DNA of 64,000 nt from Thalassospira sp. MCCC 1A01428 (GCF_002115825.1 NZ_JFJZ01000016.1:1-64000); one strand, 5' to 3'; positions 17,487 through 27,743 are shown, counted from the first letter of the stretch. Notes: generated from the sequence alone by a model not told the origin. A program made the numbers and translations.

Positions 17487-18368
17487 TTACGCTTTTGAGT
17501 TGAAAAAACTGCCGCGTTGCTGACGGTCTTGCGCTGCCGTGCCTGCCAAACTGGCAAAGGGGGATTCGTTTTCATCTGCATCCGGCTTCTGGCCTGCTGC
17601 CGCATATGCAGATAATGCCGTATTAACGAGGGATTGCGCCGACGCCGGGGTATTGTTGGTATTTAAGGCAATTTGTGCTGGTTCCATGTCGGGCTTGGCG
17701 TCGGATGTGGGGGGACTTTGCTGGTCCTGCATTCCAAGCAACATCGTCGCCTGACGAAAAGCTGCCATATCCGCCCCCGATGGGGCATTGGGTGACAGAG
17801 CCGCATTTTGCAAGGCTGCCAGGGCCGACCTGGTATCGCTGCCACCTTGCGAGGCAATGCTGACATCGACATGGCCGCCAACGGCATAAGCGTTGCCATC
17901 CGGGCCGATTTCATATTGATATTGCGGGGCAGATGCATATTGCCCTGCGGCTGCGGCGTGGCCCTTTTCTTCCTGCTTCACTGCCGAATCCCGGGCCTGA
18001 AGGCGGGAAAGTTCGGCTCGTTCGGCGTCTGTCATTTCGGCAGGCGTTTTTGCCGCGTCATTGGCTGCGCCCGCCCCCTTTTGGGTCGCCGCGTCGCGGG
18101 CTTCCTGATATTCGGCTGTTGAAATGCCGCCTTCACGGGCCTGTGCCGCCGTCAGATTGCTGGCATCGACCAGCCGGGTTCGTTTGGCTTCAATACCACC
18201 ATAGGCACCTGTGCCACTGCTGCTGCCACTGCCTTGCGACGGGATTTCGGTTGCTTCATATTCAGTCAGAATATCGCCACTGGCCGTGCGTGCGATCTCG
18301 CGGACATTCAGGATAACTCCCAAACTGCCTTTGGCCGCATTTGTTACCACACCACCGGGTCCGATCAT
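17487..18368 (-). CDS. SprA-related putative metalloprotease, active site degenerate
   Basis: This is a 293-residue protein. Residues about 115-175 match the conserved core of the SprA-related putative metalloproteases: L-x-x-L-x-A-R-D, then GQYASAPQYQYEIGPDGNAY and AVGGHVDV. In the family, as I know it, this core carries HExxH. Here the aligned positions 133-137 read EEKGH, so the first His is Glu and zinc binding is doubtful. Both flanks are low in complexity and rich in Ala, Gly and Gln, with no signal peptide. It may be a structural or inactive homologue. It is monocistronic, divergent from the epimerase. Confidence 0.65.
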   Translation of the reverse strand: MIGPGGVVTNAAKGSLGVILNVREIARTASGDILTEYEATEIPSQGSGSSSGTGAYGGIEAKRTRLVDASNLTAAQAREGGISTAEYQEARDAATQKGAGAANDAAKTPAEMTDAERAELSRLQARDSAVKQEEKGHAAAAGQYASAPQYQYEIGPDGNAYAVGGHVDVSIASQGGSDTRSALAALQNAALSPNAPSGADMAAFRQATMLLGMQDQQSPPTSDAKPDMEPAQIALNTNNTPASAQSLVNTALSAYAAAGQKPDADENESPFASLAGTAAQDRQQRGSFFNSKA

Positions 18369-18631
18369 GACCGTCTAAAAGCCTTCATGCGTTGTTTTAA
18401 AAACTGAACAGCGAAATCATAACGCATTTTTGCCCGGGAGTCTTGTGACGGTGAACACAGAACGCACTATGTGTGCACCGGGCAAAGGCTTGCACCTTGT
18501 ATGGTCCGCTGCTAGATCATGGTCATTCCGGGGGCGTTTGCTTATGCTATACGCCCTCATCTGTGAAACGGGTAAAGTTATTGGTCTGCGGGCGATGGTC
18601 GCAGCAAAACAGCTTGAACAGGGCAATCCAT

Positions 18632-19663
18632 ATGACGTCGTTTGTTATTCCTGCCAATGAAACTGTGCTGGTTACCGGGGCCGCGGGCTTTATCGGCTCG
18701 CATCTTAGCCACAAGCTGCTGGATCAGGGGGCGCAGGTTATCGGGCTGGACAATGTTAACGATTATTATGATGTGACGTTGAAAGAAGCCCGCCTGGCCC
18801 GGCTGGAAGGTCGTGATGGTTTCAGGTTCGTCCGCATGGATTTGGAAAATCGCGACGGTATCGCCGATTTGTTTGCCACTGAAAAGCCGACCTATGTTGT
18901 GAATCTGGCCGCACAGGCCGGGGTGCGTTATTCGCTGACCAACCCCCATGCCTATATTGATGCCAATCTGGTTGGTTTTACCAATATTCTTGAAGGCTGC
19001 CGCCACAATGGTGTGAAGCATCTGGTTTATGCCTCAAGCAGTTCGGTCTATGGCATGAATACGGAAATGCCTTTTTCCGTGCATCACAATGTTGATCATC
19101 CGATCAGCCTGTATGCTGCATCGAAAAAAGCCAACGAATTGATGGCCCATACCTATAGCCATCTTTATCGTTTGCCGACAACGGGTTTGCGGTTTTTCAC
19201 CGTATATGGCCCGTGGGGCCGCCCGGACATGGCACTGTTTCTGTTTACCAAGGCCATCCTTGAAGGCCGGCCGATTGATGTGTTTAACGAAGGCAAAATG
19301 CGCCGCGATTTCACCTATATCGATGATATCGTCGAAGGCGTTTATCGCTGCATTTCCACCATCGCCCAGCCGAACCCGAACTGGAACCCGGCCAACCCGG
19401 ACCCGGCCAGCAGCTCCGCCCCGTATCGGGTGTTTAATATCGGCAATAACAGCCCGGTAGAGCTGATGCACATGATTGAAACGCTGGAAGATAAACTGGG
19501 CCAGAAAGCCCAAAAAAATCTGTTGCCAATGCAGCCGGGTGATGTGCCCGCCACCTATGCCGATGTCGATGCCCTGATTGATGCGGTGGGTTTCAAACCC
19601 GAAACATCGATTGAAACCGGCATTGGCAATTTTGTCGAATGGTATCGCAAATTTTACGGGTAA
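18632..19663 (+). CDS. NAD-dependent epimerase, UDP-glucuronate 4-epimerase-like
   Basis: This is a 343-residue extended short-chain dehydrogenase. The Rossmann motif GAAGFIGSH lies at residues 16-24. The catalytic Ser-Tyr-Lys set is seen in YASSSSVYG and [10 protein letters not shown], and the sugar-binding region in [20 protein letters not shown]. That last motif is typical of UDP-glucuronate 4-epimerases, which make UDP-galacturonate for surface polysaccharides. ATG 18632 is used; the longer frame from 18473 has no support. A strong symmetrical hairpin ends the gene. Confidence 0.85.
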   Translation: MTSFVIPANETVLVTGAAGFIGSHLSHKLLDQGAQVIGLDNVNDYYDVTLKEARLARLEGRDGFRFVRMDLENRDGIADLFATEKPTYVVNLAAQAGVRYSLTNPHAYIDANLVGFTNILEGCRHNGVKHLVYASSSSVYGMNTEMPFSVHHNVDHPISLYAASKKANELMAHTYSHLYRLPTTGLRFFTVYGPWGRPDMALFLFTKAILEGRPIDVFNEGKMRRDFTYIDDIVEGVYRCISTIAQPNPNWNPANPDPASSSAPYRVFNIGNNSPVELMHMIETLEDKLGQKAQKNLLPMQPGDVPATYADVDALIDAVGFKPETSIETGIGNFVEWYRKFYG

Positions 19664-19688
19664 CGGTTTAATCCGGTTAAATGGCTTT

Positions 19689-19721
19689 CAGGCACGATTG
19701 CACATAAGGCAATCGTGCCTG
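19689..19721. terminator. Bidirectional terminator after epimerase
   Basis: CAGGCACGATTGC (19689-19701) and GCAATCGTGCCTG (19709-19721) pair perfectly over 13 bases around a 7-base loop, between convergent genes. TGTTTT follows on the plus strand. Confidence 0.8.
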
Positions 19722-19752
19722 ATGTGTTTTAAAGCGGTTTTGGCCGGTAAAT

Positions 19753-20601
19753 TTAAGCCGCATTTTGCTCCATCAGGCCGAGCAGAAAAGTCTGCATGTC
19801 ACGCATGTTGGACTGCATACGGTCATACTGGCTTTGTTGTTGGGACAGATGTTCGCGTGCGTCGGCGAGGGCCGTGGCATAGTTCTGGTCAATATCGTGG
19901 TTTGGATACCATTTTTGCGAAAATTCGCGCCGGGTTGGGGCGGTTTCGTCGCTATAGTGGTTCACGGTCAAGTTCGGATATTGCCCGGACAGGGCTTTGG
20001 TGCCTTCACGGGTGATGTAATCTTCGCGGGCCTGGCCGCGCAGCCCTAATTCATTGGCCTTTTGGACGACGCTTTGTAAGGCATGCCCACCGCTATGGGA
20101 TGCAACACCGCCTGCTTCATCCATGTAACCCAAAATCTGGTCGCCATTGGAAAAGACCACCCGCACGTCAGATGGTGAATCAGGACTTCTTGCTTCGAGT
20201 GTCGCCACCGATTGCTTGGCATGTTCCAGCATCGCAGCCTGTTGTTGCTCGAAATCAAACGGCGAAAATTGCTGCTGGAGTTCCAGCCATTTGTCAAAGC
20301 CGGGAATCATTCTTTCATATTGATCGGCGGAAAGCTCGGTTGCGGTTGATCCGTCCGGCCCTGTCACGGTGACAGGTTCATAATCGCTGTCGCGCATCGC
20401 AGCGATCCGCTCGCGCATCGGGGCATAAGCTTTTTCGTAATATTTTTCCAGATAGGGACGCATCGCCGGGTCTGAATACATTGCCTCGCTGAAATCAAAA
20501 TTGTCAGCAAAGCTGTCATCATTGCCCGATGTGGCACCGGCCCCGCTACCGGATTGTGTGGTGGCATAATAGGCACTGGTTGCAGATTCGATCCCTGACA
20601 T
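19753..20601 (-). CDS. Protein of unknown function
   Basis: I do not recognise this 282-residue protein. It starts MSGIESATSAYYATTQ, is rich in Ser, Gly and Ala early on, and then becomes charged and helical. The C-terminal 45 residues (LADAREHLSQQQSQYDRMQS onwards) look like a coiled coil. There is no signal peptide or membrane segment. The start ATG 20601 has an AGGCAGGA ribosome binding site, better than the upstream start at 20640. It lies next to the epimerase and near the SprA-like gene, and has a similar Ala/Gln-rich style. Confidence 0.6.
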   Translation of the reverse strand: MSGIESATSAYYATTQSGSGAGATSGNDDSFADNFDFSEAMYSDPAMRPYLEKYYEKAYAPMRERIAAMRDSDYEPVTVTGPDGSTATELSADQYERMIPGFDKWLELQQQFSPFDFEQQQAAMLEHAKQSVATLEARSPDSPSDVRVVFSNGDQILGYMDEAGGVASHSGGHALQSVVQKANELGLRGQAREDYITREGTKALSGQYPNLTVNHYSDETAPTRREFSQKWYPNHDIDQNYATALADAREHLSQQQSQYDRMQSNMRDMQTFLLGLMEQNAA

Positions 20602-20841
20602 GATCCTGCCTTTCCCAAACAGTGAAACTGATAGGAACAAGCAAAGAATATGCCGGTTTTGCAGTGCTTTGCGCGTGTTGGTGTGGGGTAAAACAGGGCA
20701 AAGGCCACAAAAGGGAGGGGCGAAATTACCGGCCCGACCAAAAGTGTAGGAAAAAGCTGCCGGAAGGCACGCAGCATAAAACCCGGTTGACTGTTAAAGC
20801 CAGGGTCAAATGTTTTTTGAAGATCAGCAATGTCTGGAAAA

Positions 20842-20916
<75 letters not shown>

Positions 20917-20941
20917 CTGTAACAGGCCGATTTCGGGCAAA

Positions 20942-21016
<75 letters not shown>

Positions 21017-21039
21017 AAGAACCCTTGCGGTGCGGGCGG

Positions 21040-21069
21040 GTTATAGGCTACTGCCTAGCGTCTGGTCAA
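21040..21069 (-). promoter_or_regulatory. Sigma-70 promoter for the tRNA-Thr pair
   Basis: On the minus strand TTGACC (21069-21064) and TATAAC (21045-21040) are separated by 18 bases. They lie about 24 bases before the 5' end of the first tRNA-Thr, as expected for a stable RNA promoter. Confidence 0.7.
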
Positions 21070-21189
21070 GCCCGAAATATGCACCTTTTAAATCGGCAGG
21101 GTGATAGCCGTGATTTTGCCACCTTATCGTGTATGTTTCGCGCGGATTGACCTGCTTGTTTCAGAGAAATTCAAACATCAGAAGTGACC

Positions 21190-21390
21190 ATGAGTGAAAA
21201 GAAAAAACAGGCCAAGCCCGTTGCCTCGCCGCAACGTCTGAAACGTGAAGCAGAAGCCCTGCGGGCCAATCTTGCTCGACGCAAGCAACAGCAACGCGGG
21301 CGTAAGGATGATGAGTCGGACGATATTGCTGACACAGCCGATAATGTTTCAACGGACGAAGCCCCGGATGCGGGAAATGACAAGGCCTGA
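21190..21390 (+). CDS. Small charged protein of unknown function
   Basis: This is a 66-residue hydrophilic protein. The first half is basic (SPQRLKREAEALRANLARRK QQQRGRK, split here for length) and the second half is acidic (DDESDDIADTADN). Small proteins with the RLKREAEALRANLARRK helix are, from memory, widespread in alphaproteobacteria, but no function is known to me. ATG 21190 is taken; a GTG at 21184 is also possible. It precedes dcd on the same strand by about 170 bases. Confidence 0.6.
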   Translation: MSEKKKQAKPVASPQRLKREAEALRANLARRKQQQRGRKDDESDDIADTADNVSTDEAPDAGNDKA

Positions 21391-21558
21391 AAACATGGCC
21401 CAAACGCCTGATTAACGGCTTGTGTGTTATGTGTAGGGGCTGATCGGCATAAAAATGCAGGCAAAGGCCGCTTTGTTGGCATCGTCTGGTTGATCTTGCA
21501 GGGCCGGGGCGGGTAAAACCTTGGTGACGATTGTAATGTTTTTGGCGGAGGTGAGGAT

Positions 21559-22113
21559 ATGTCGGTAAGGCCGGATCACTGGATACGCCAGATGGCACGA
21601 GAAAATGGCATGATTGAGCCATTTGTCGATGGTATCAAGCGCGATGGTGTCATTTCCTACGGGGTTAGTTCCTATGGCTATGACGCGCGTGTTGCCGATG
21701 AATTCAAGATTTTCACCAATGTCGATTCGGCAATTGTCGATCCCAAGGAGTTTTCCGATCAGGGATTTGTGAATCGCAAAACCGATGTTTGTGTGATTCC
21801 GCCCAACAGTTTTGCCCTGGCGCGCACGGTGGAATATTTCCGTATTCCGCGCGACACACTGGTGATTTGTCTGGGAAAATCGACCTATGCCCGTTGTGGC
21901 ATTATCGTCAATGTCACGCCGCTTGAACCCGAATGGGAAGGGCATGTGACGCTGGAATTTTCAAATACCACCCCGCTTCCGGCACGGATCTATGCCAATG
22001 AAGGGGCGTGTCAGTTTATTTTTCTAAAGGCCGAGGCAGAATGTGACACGTCATATGCCGACCGCGCCGGGAAATATATGGGCCAAAAAGGTGTGACCCT
22101 GCCGCGTCTTTAA
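21559..22113 (+). CDS. dcd: dCTP deaminase
   Basis: This 184-residue enzyme converts dCTP to dUTP for dTMP synthesis. The sequence shows the family signatures [13 protein letters not shown] (about residues 33-45), [20 protein letters not shown] and the catalytic Glu in [16 protein letters not shown]. The length fits the homotrimeric bacterial form. GGCGGAGGTGAGG before ATG 21559 is a strong ribosome binding site. It is followed 61 bases later by murA, with a small CCGCAC/GTGCGG hairpin in between. Confidence 0.96.
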   Translation: MSVRPDHWIRQMARENGMIEPFVDGIKRDGVISYGVSSYGYDARVADEFKIFTNVDSAIVDPKEFSDQGFVNRKTDVCVIPPNSFALARTVEYFRIPRDTLVICLGKSTYARCGIIVNVTPLEPEWEGHVTLEFSNTTPLPARIYANEGACQFIFLKAEAECDTSYADRAGKYMGQKGVTLPRL

Positions 22114-22174
22114 GACCGGGGCGCACTCCTGAAAATATATATGCCGCACCATTGTGCGGTTTAACGAGGATTGA

Positions 22175-23461
22175 ATGGACAAAATCAAGATTTCCGGTGG
22201 TCGTCGTCTGCAGGGCAAAATCGCAATTGGCGGGGCCAAAAATGCGGCGCTGCCGCTGATGGCTGCAGCCCTGTTAACTGACGAAACCCTGACCCTTAGC
22301 AATTTGCCCCATCTTGATGACATTACATCGATGGCGAAATTGTTAGGCCAGCACGGGGTTGCCCTGCATATGAACGGTAATGCACCCAATGGCGGGCATA
22401 CCGGCCGGGTGCTGGATATGCAGGCAAAGGAAATCGCCTCGACAACCGCTCCTTATGATCTGGTGCGCAAAATGCGCGCATCGGTGCTGGTGTTGGGGCC
22501 GTTGGTGGCACGGTGTGGCATTGCCCGTGTTTCGCTGCCCGGTGGCTGTGCCATTGGCAACCGACCGGTTGATTTGCATTTAAAGGCACTTGAAGCCATG
22601 GGGGCCGAAATTCATTTGACCGAGGGCTATATCGAGGCGCGTGCGCCCGGTGGCCTTAAGGGCGGGCATATTTTGTTTCCGCAGGTTTCGGTTGGTGCGA
22701 CTGAAAATGCCATTATGGCGGCATCACTGGCCGATGGTGTCACGACCATTGCCAATGCAGCACGCGAACCCGAAGTTGCCGATCTGGCTCATTGCCTGGT
22801 GGCGATGGGGGCCGAAATTGAAGGTATTGGCACCGATACCCTGAAAGTTACCGGTAAGCCGCGGCTGCACGGCGCGGAATATTCGGTGGTGCCCGACCGC
22901 ATCGAAACCGGCACCTATGCCATTGCTGCCGCCATTACCGGCGGCGAGATTGAACTGGTGGGGACGCGGATTGCGCTGGTCAGTTCGTTGATTGATGCCC
23001 TGCGCGAGGCCGGTATTGAAGTTACCGAAACCGAAGACGGCATGATCGTGCGCGGTAATCGTGCGACCCTGAAAGGGGTTGATGTGATGACCGAACCCTA
23101 TCCCGGTTTTCCGACCGATATGCAGGCCCAGTTTATGGCTTTGATGACGGTCGCCAATGGTGCATCGATGATTACGGAAACCATTTTTGAAAACCGTTTC
23201 ATGCATGTCCCCGAACTAAGCCGTATGGGATCGGACATTAATGTGCATGGCCGTTCGGCCATTGTGCGTGGCAGTGCCAAACTTTCAGGTGCCGAAGTGA
23301 TGGCAACCGACCTTCGTGCGTCGGTTTCAATGGTTTTGGCCGGTTTGGCCGCCGAGGGCGAAACAGTGATTAACCGTGTTTATCATCTGGACCGTGGTTA
23401 TGAACGGCTGGAAGAAAAACTGGCGGCCTGCGGGGCCAAAATTGAACGGGTAAGCGAATAA
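22175..23461 (+). CDS. murA: UDP-N-acetylglucosamine 1-carboxyvinyltransferase
   Basis: MurA transfers enolpyruvate from PEP to UDP-GlcNAc, the first committed step of peptidoglycan synthesis, in the cytoplasm. It is 428 residues, close to the usual 420. The start [20 protein letters not shown] and the active-site loop [16 protein letters not shown], with the Cys that binds fosfomycin in this family, are both present. GAGGA precedes ATG 22175. The next gene is hisG, 112 bases downstream on the same strand. Confidence 0.97.
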   Translation: MDKIKISGGRRLQGKIAIGGAKNAALPLMAAALLTDETLTLSNLPHLDDITSMAKLLGQHGVALHMNGNAPNGGHTGRVLDMQAKEIASTTAPYDLVRKMRASVLVLGPLVARCGIARVSLPGGCAIGNRPVDLHLKALEAMGAEIHLTEGYIEARAPGGLKGGHILFPQVSVGATENAIMAASLADGVTTIANAAREPEVADLAHCLVAMGAEIEGIGTDTLKVTGKPRLHGAEYSVVPDRIETGTYAIAAAITGGEIELVGTRIALVSSLIDALREAGIEVTETEDGMIVRGNRATLKGVDVMTEPYPGFPTDMQAQFMALMTVANGASMITETIFENRFMHVPELSRMGSDINVHGRSAIVRGSAKLSGAEVMATDLRASVSMVLAGLAAEGETVINRVYHLDRGYERLEEKLAACGAKIERVSE

Positions 23462-23572
23462 TTTTCCCGTAAATGTGATACCCGCCCCGGGTTGCGGGGT
23501 GGGAACGATATGTAATTTCGCCCGGCCCGGTTCGGGATATGACAAGATAACAAAGCGCAAGGCGACTGATCA

Positions 23573-24235
23573 ATGACTGACGACGCAAAGCTGGTGCTGG
23601 CCCTGCCCAAGGGACGCATTCTGGACGAGGTAATGCCCCTGGTGCGGGCGGCGGGCATCGAGCCTGAAGCAGCCTTTGATGATTCCAAATCGCGTGCGTT
23701 GCGCTTTACCACCAACCATCCAAATATTGATATTATTCGGGTGCGCAGCTTTGATGTGGCAACCTTTGTTGCCTTTGGCGCGGCCCATATCGGGGTGTGC
23801 GGCAACGATGTGCTGATGGAATTTGATTATTCCGAAATTTACGCCCCGCTGGATCTTGGCATTGGCTATTGCCGCCTGGCCGTGGCTGAACCCGAAGATA
23901 TGATCGAGGGGGATGATCCGTCGCGCTGGTCGCATGTGCGGGTGGCCACCAAATACCCCAATGTTACGCGTAATCATTTTGCCGCGCGCGGTGTGCAGGC
24001 TGAATGTATTAAGCTGAACGGGGCGATGGAACTTGCCCCGACCCTGGGCCTGTGCCGCCGTATTGTTGACCTGGTATCGACCGGCAATACGCTGGTGGCC
24101 AATGGCTTGCGTGAAATTGAACATATCGCTGATATTTCATCGCGTTTGATTGTAAACCGGGCTGCCCTTAAAACCCGCCCGACTGAAATTCAGCCCCTGA
24201 TCGACCGTTTTTCCGAGGTGCGCAATGCCAATTAA
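23573..24235 (+). CDS. hisG: ATP phosphoribosyltransferase, short form
   Basis: HisG condenses ATP and PRPP, the first step of histidine synthesis. At 220 residues it is the short form (HisG-S), which lacks the C-terminal regulatory domain and in known cases needs HisZ; no hisZ is in this window. The start [20 protein letters not shown] and the PRPP-binding [14 protein letters not shown] region are clear. The last 11 bases overlap hisD, indicating translational coupling. Confidence 0.95.
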   Translation: MTDDAKLVLALPKGRILDEVMPLVRAAGIEPEAAFDDSKSRALRFTTNHPNIDIIRVRSFDVATFVAFGAAHIGVCGNDVLMEFDYSEIYAPLDLGIGYCRLAVAEPEDMIEGDDPSRWSHVRVATKYPNVTRNHFAARGVQAECIKLNGAMELAPTLGLCRRIVDLVSTGNTLVANGLREIEHIADISSRLIVNRAALKTRPTEIQPLIDRFSEVRNAN

Positions 24236-25520
24236 GCTGTCGATTACCGATGCCGGGTTTGAAGAAGAGTTTGTCAAACTTCTGGGGATGAAGCGCGAAT
24301 CGGATGCCGATGTTGACGCTGCCGTTGCCGATATCATTGCCGATGTGCGCAAACGTGGCGACGATGCGGTCGTGGAATATACCAATCGCTTTGACCGTTT
24401 ATCGATTGATGCGCAAGGCATGGCGGTAACGCCGGAAGAAGTCGATCTGGCATTATCCGACATTGAACCGGCGTTGCTGGAGTCGTTAAAAACGGCTGCC
24501 GCGCGTATTCGCGCCTATCATGACCGGCAATTGCCGGCAGATGAACGCTATACTGACGAAACCGGTGTTGAACTGGGCTGGCGCTGGCGTCCTGTTAGTG
24601 CGGCGGGGCTTTATGTGCCTGGCGGGTTGGCGTCCTATCCGTCATCGGTTTTGATGAATGCGATTCCGGCCAAGGTTGCCGGGGTGGAACGGCTGGTAAT
24701 GGTGGTGCCAACACCGGATAATAAAATGAATCCGCTGGTTTTGGCTGCCGCCCGCATTGCCGGGGTTGATGAAATTTACCGCATTGGCGGGGCGCAGGCA
24801 GTGGCAGCGCTGGCTTATGGTACGCAAACCATTCGCCCGGTTGATAAAATTGTTGGTCCCGGAAATGCCTTTGTTGCGGCGGCAAAACGCCGGGTTTTCG
24901 GCCAGGTCGGCATTGATATGATTGCCGGACCGTCGGAAATTCTGGTGGTGGCGGATGGCAGCAATGACCCGTCGTGGGTGGCAGCCGATTTGCTGTCGCA
25001 GGCGGAACATGACCCGGTGGCACAGTCGATTCTGATTACGGATGATGCCGATTTTGCCGAAGCGGTGCAAAAAGCCATTGATGTTCATCTGGAAACCTTG
25101 CCGCGTGCGGAAATTGCCGGGGCAAGCTGGCGCGATTTCGGGGCGATTATTGTGGTGGAAAAACTTGACCAGGCCCCGGCTCTGGTTGACCGTTTGGCAC
25201 CCGAGCACCTTGAACTTGCGGTCGACGACCCTGATGCGCTGGCCGATAAAATTCACCATGCCGGGGCAATTTTCCTTGGCCGATATACCCCTGAAGCCAT
25301 TGGCGACTATGTTGCCGGGCCGAACCATGTGTTGCCAACGGCGCGTTCGGCACGGTTTTCATCGGGGCTTGGGGTACTGGATTTTATCAAACGGTCATCC
25401 CTGATCAAATGCACACCCGAAAGCCTGGCTAAAATTGGCCCGGCGGCAATTGCCCTGGCCGAAAGCGAAGGTTTGCATGCGCATGGACTTTCAGTAGCGA
25501 TCCGCTCCAACCGCATGTAA
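24225..25520 (+). CDS. hisD: Histidinol dehydrogenase
   Basis: HisD carries out the last two oxidations of histidine synthesis, from histidinol to histidine with NAD, and needs zinc. It has 431 residues, the usual length. The conserved blocks include [36 protein letters not shown] and APEHLEL. It starts inside the end of hisG (ATG 24225). The gene order hisG-hisD-UPF0262-phosphatase-infA is a known alphaproteobacterial arrangement. Confidence 0.97.
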   Translation: MPIKLSITDAGFEEEFVKLLGMKRESDADVDAAVADIIADVRKRGDDAVVEYTNRFDRLSIDAQGMAVTPEEVDLALSDIEPALLESLKTAAARIRAYHDRQLPADERYTDETGVELGWRWRPVSAAGLYVPGGLASYPSSVLMNAIPAKVAGVERLVMVVPTPDNKMNPLVLAAARIAGVDEIYRIGGAQAVAALAYGTQTIRPVDKIVGPGNAFVAAAKRRVFGQVGIDMIAGPSEILVVADGSNDPSWVAADLLSQAEHDPVAQSILITDDADFAEAVQKAIDVHLETLPRAEIAGASWRDFGAIIVVEKLDQAPALVDRLAPEHLELAVDDPDALADKIHHAGAIFLGRYTPEAIGDYVAGPNHVLPTARSARFSSGLGVLDFIKRSSLIKCTPESLAKIGPAAIALAESEGLHAHGLSVAIRSNRM

Positions 25521-25568
25521 GGTTGTGCACCACAGCATGACATGCACCCACCGGGGATAGGGGAAAAG

Positions 25569-26057
25569 ATGATGGCACGCACCGAAAACAATCAGTGTAT
25601 CGCCGGTATATATCTTGACCAGAAATATACCATACGCCGCCGCCCGGAAGTGGAACACGAGCAGGCGGTTGCGATTTATGATTTGCTGGAAGAAAATCAC
25701 TTTGCCCCGGCGGGTGATTTTACCGGTCCCTATTCTGTGCATATGCGCATCGAGGATAACCGCATCTATATGGATGTGCGCGGCGACAACGACAGCGAAA
25801 ACCTGACAACCATTGTTTTGCCGCTCACGCCGTTTCGTCGCATCGTGAAGGATTACTTCATGATTTGCGAAAGCTATTATGATGCAATCAAAAAGGCGTC
25901 GGCGGCGCAAATTGAAACCATCGATATGGCACGGCGTGGCTTGCATAATGAGGGGTCGGAACAATTGCGTGATGTGCTGTCGGAAAAGGTTGTGATGGAC
26001 GAAAACACAGCCCGGCGGCTGTTTACCCTGATTTGTGTTTTGCATATTCGGGGGTAA
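25569..26057 (+). CDS. UPF0262 family protein
   Basis: This is a 162-residue member of UPF0262, a family without an assigned function found mainly in alphaproteobacteria between hisD and infA. The typical features are FRRIVKDYFMICESYYDAIK and the C-terminal LSEKVVMDENTARRLFTLIC. It appears cytoplasmic and has no membrane segment. ATG 25569 or 25572 follows GGGGAAAAG. It is 6 bases from the next gene, so the two are likely cotranscribed with hisGD. Confidence 0.85.
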   Translation: MMARTENNQCIAGIYLDQKYTIRRRPEVEHEQAVAIYDLLEENHFAPAGDFTGPYSVHMRIEDNRIYMDVRGDNDSENLTTIVLPLTPFRRIVKDYFMICESYYDAIKKASAAQIETIDMARRGLHNEGSEQLRDVLSEKVVMDENTARRLFTLICVLHIRG

Positions 26058-26063
26058 GGGCAG

Positions 26064-26510
26064 GTGGCGCAGGATATTCCCGGTGCCGTGCTGTTTTCTT
26101 GCAGTTACAATGCCGTTCGCTCCATTATGGCAGCAACATTGATGCGGCATTTTCACGGTAACCGGGTTTATGTTGAATGTTGCGGGTTGCGGGCGGGCGA
26201 CCTTGATGGTTTTGCCGTGGCCGTCATGGATGAAATCGGCCTTGATATTTCAAACTACAAGCCCAAAACCTTTGACGAACTTGAAGACGGCTTTTTTGAT
26301 TTGATTGTCACCCTGTCGCCCGAAGCCCAGCACCGGGCGATGGAGATGACCCGTACCATGGCGTGCGATGTCGAGTTCTGGAATACCTTCGATGCCACCT
26401 TGATCGAAGGATCGCGCGAAAACCGGCTGGAAGCCTATCGTCAGGTGCGCGATCAGCTTAAAAAACGCATTCTTGAACGTTTTCCGCTGGCTCCGCCGCC
26501 CAAGGTTTAA
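26064..26510 (+). CDS. Low-molecular-weight protein-tyrosine phosphatase-like protein
   Basis: This is a 148-residue protein with the phosphatase loop C-x5-R-S at residues 13-20 (CSYNAVRS) near the N-terminus, as in low-molecular-weight tyrosine phosphatases and related arsenate reductases. The Asp-Pro acid loop of classical members is here FDATLIEGSREN, so the acid Asp may be present but Pro is Ala. The physiological substrate is unknown. The start is GTG 26064. It belongs to the conserved hisD-infA block. Confidence 0.8.
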   Translation: MAQDIPGAVLFSCSYNAVRSIMAATLMRHFHGNRVYVECCGLRAGDLDGFAVAVMDEIGLDISNYKPKTFDELEDGFFDLIVTLSPEAQHRAMEMTRTMACDVEFWNTFDATLIEGSRENRLEAYRQVRDQLKKRILERFPLAPPPKV

Positions 26511-26532
26511 GACCTGCCGATTATCTGGATAT

Positions 26533-27054
26533 TTACTCCAGAATCTCGGCCTCGCTGGCAAGGTTGCTCAGGGCATCGCCATCCAGAACAAAAATGCGCT
26601 CATTGACGGCACTTTTCATTCCAATTTTACGATAGAATTTTTGCCCGGTCATGTTTTCGGCATCCACCGACAGGCGAATGTAATGCCGATTGTTTTGCCG
26701 GGCGTGGGCGGCGACATGGGCAAACAGGTAACGGGCAAATCCGCCGCCGCGCAGGGACGAATCCACATATAAATCCTGAATATAAATGCCGGCCTTGCCG
26801 CGAAAAGTTGAATAACTGTCGAAATACAGGCACATCGCCAGTGGCATTCCGGCATCTGTTTCGCCAATCAGGGCATGAAAAGCGGGGATGTTGCCAAATC
26901 CGTCGCGGATGATGTCTTCTTTTGTGCTGGTAAATTTATCCAGGCTGTCGGTGACCCGGGCAATTTCCCTAAGCATGGCGTGCATGTGCCCGGCATCCTT
27001 GGCGGTGGCGGGGCGAATTTTGGGGAATTGATCGGGGGTTAGAACCGTTTTCAT
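26533..27054 (-). CDS. GNAT-family N-acetyltransferase
   Basis: This is a 173-residue acetyltransferase. The acetyl-CoA binding motif region is DLYVDSSLRGGGFARYLFAH, and the C-terminal part (YIRLSVDAENMTGQKFYRKIG) is typical of the GNAT fold. The substrate is unknown. It is encoded on the minus strand between the phosphatase and infA, interrupting an otherwise plus-strand block. ATG 27054 is preferred; a start at 27075 is also in frame. Confidence 0.85.
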   Translation of the reverse strand: MKTVLTPDQFPKIRPATAKDAGHMHAMLREIARVTDSLDKFTSTKEDIIRDGFGNIPAFHALIGETDAGMPLAMCLYFDSYSTFRGKAGIYIQDLYVDSSLRGGGFARYLFAHVAAHARQNNRHYIRLSVDAENMTGQKFYRKIGMKSAVNERIFVLDGDALSNLASEAEILE

Positions 27055-27254
27055 CAAACATCCATCTTTTGGCATAAATAACGCAGGCGGGGGTGGCCCT
27101 GTGCAGGGATGTTACCTATATTAAACGAAACATGCACGTACCGCATTGCCGGGGCGCACTGTGCGACATGCGAAAGGGCTTGACCTTTTCGCGTGAACAG
27201 CGCAGTTTGCGCCAACCGGTCGTTGGTGTTGCAGCACGAAAGTTTAGGAGTCAC

Positions 27255-27473
27255 ATGGCTAAAGAAGACGTTATCGAGTTTCAGGGCACAGTCACAGAAC
27301 TTTTGCCCAACGCGATGTTCCGCGTGAAGCTGGACAATGACCACGAAATTCTCGCTCATACTTCGGGCAAGATGCGGAAAAACCGTATTCGCGTTCTGGC
27401 TGGCGATCGCGTCAGCGTTGAAATGACGCCGTATGATTTGACCAAAGGTCGGATCACTTTCCGCTTTAAATAA
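27255..27473 (+). CDS. infA: Translation initiation factor IF-1
   Basis: This is the 72-residue OB-fold protein that blocks the ribosomal A site during initiation. The sequence [20 protein letters not shown] and the ending [12 protein letters not shown] are near-universal. ATG 27255 is set by AGGAG (27246-27250); the longer ORF from 27093 is not real. Several hairpins follow before maf. Confidence 0.98.
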   Translation: MAKEDVIEFQGTVTELLPNAMFRVKLDNDHEILAHTSGKMRKNRIRVLAGDRVSVEMTPYDLTKGRITFRFK

Positions 27474-27522
27474 TCCGCAGCAGAAGTTCCGGTTTGTTGC
27501 CGCCTTGTTCACAGGGCGGCTA

Positions 27523-27612
27523 GGGGTGTGTCAAACACCCCGTTAAAACTGGAACAGTCTTTATCCTGCGCGAACCGACGCAATGCCGCATGATCTTTGA
27601 TCTGGCGGCATT
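27523..27612 (+). terminator. Hairpins downstream of infA
   Basis: GGGGTGT/ACACCCC (27523-27529, 27535-27541) and AATGCCGC/GCGGCATT (27582-27589, 27605-27612) can fold; the second is followed by a T-rich stretch. A GCCGCC/GGCGGC hairpin lies just before them. They probably end the infA transcript. Confidence 0.5.
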
Positions 27613-27743
27613 TGTCTGTTTATAGCCCTTTTTATTAAATCGCATTTTGTTTACGGCAAAGGGCAACCGGGCCGGTTTTATCGGGGCGTTTGTCCTGCTA
27701 TGGTTCGACTTTGCACCGCATTTTGCAAACGGAGAGCCATCCT

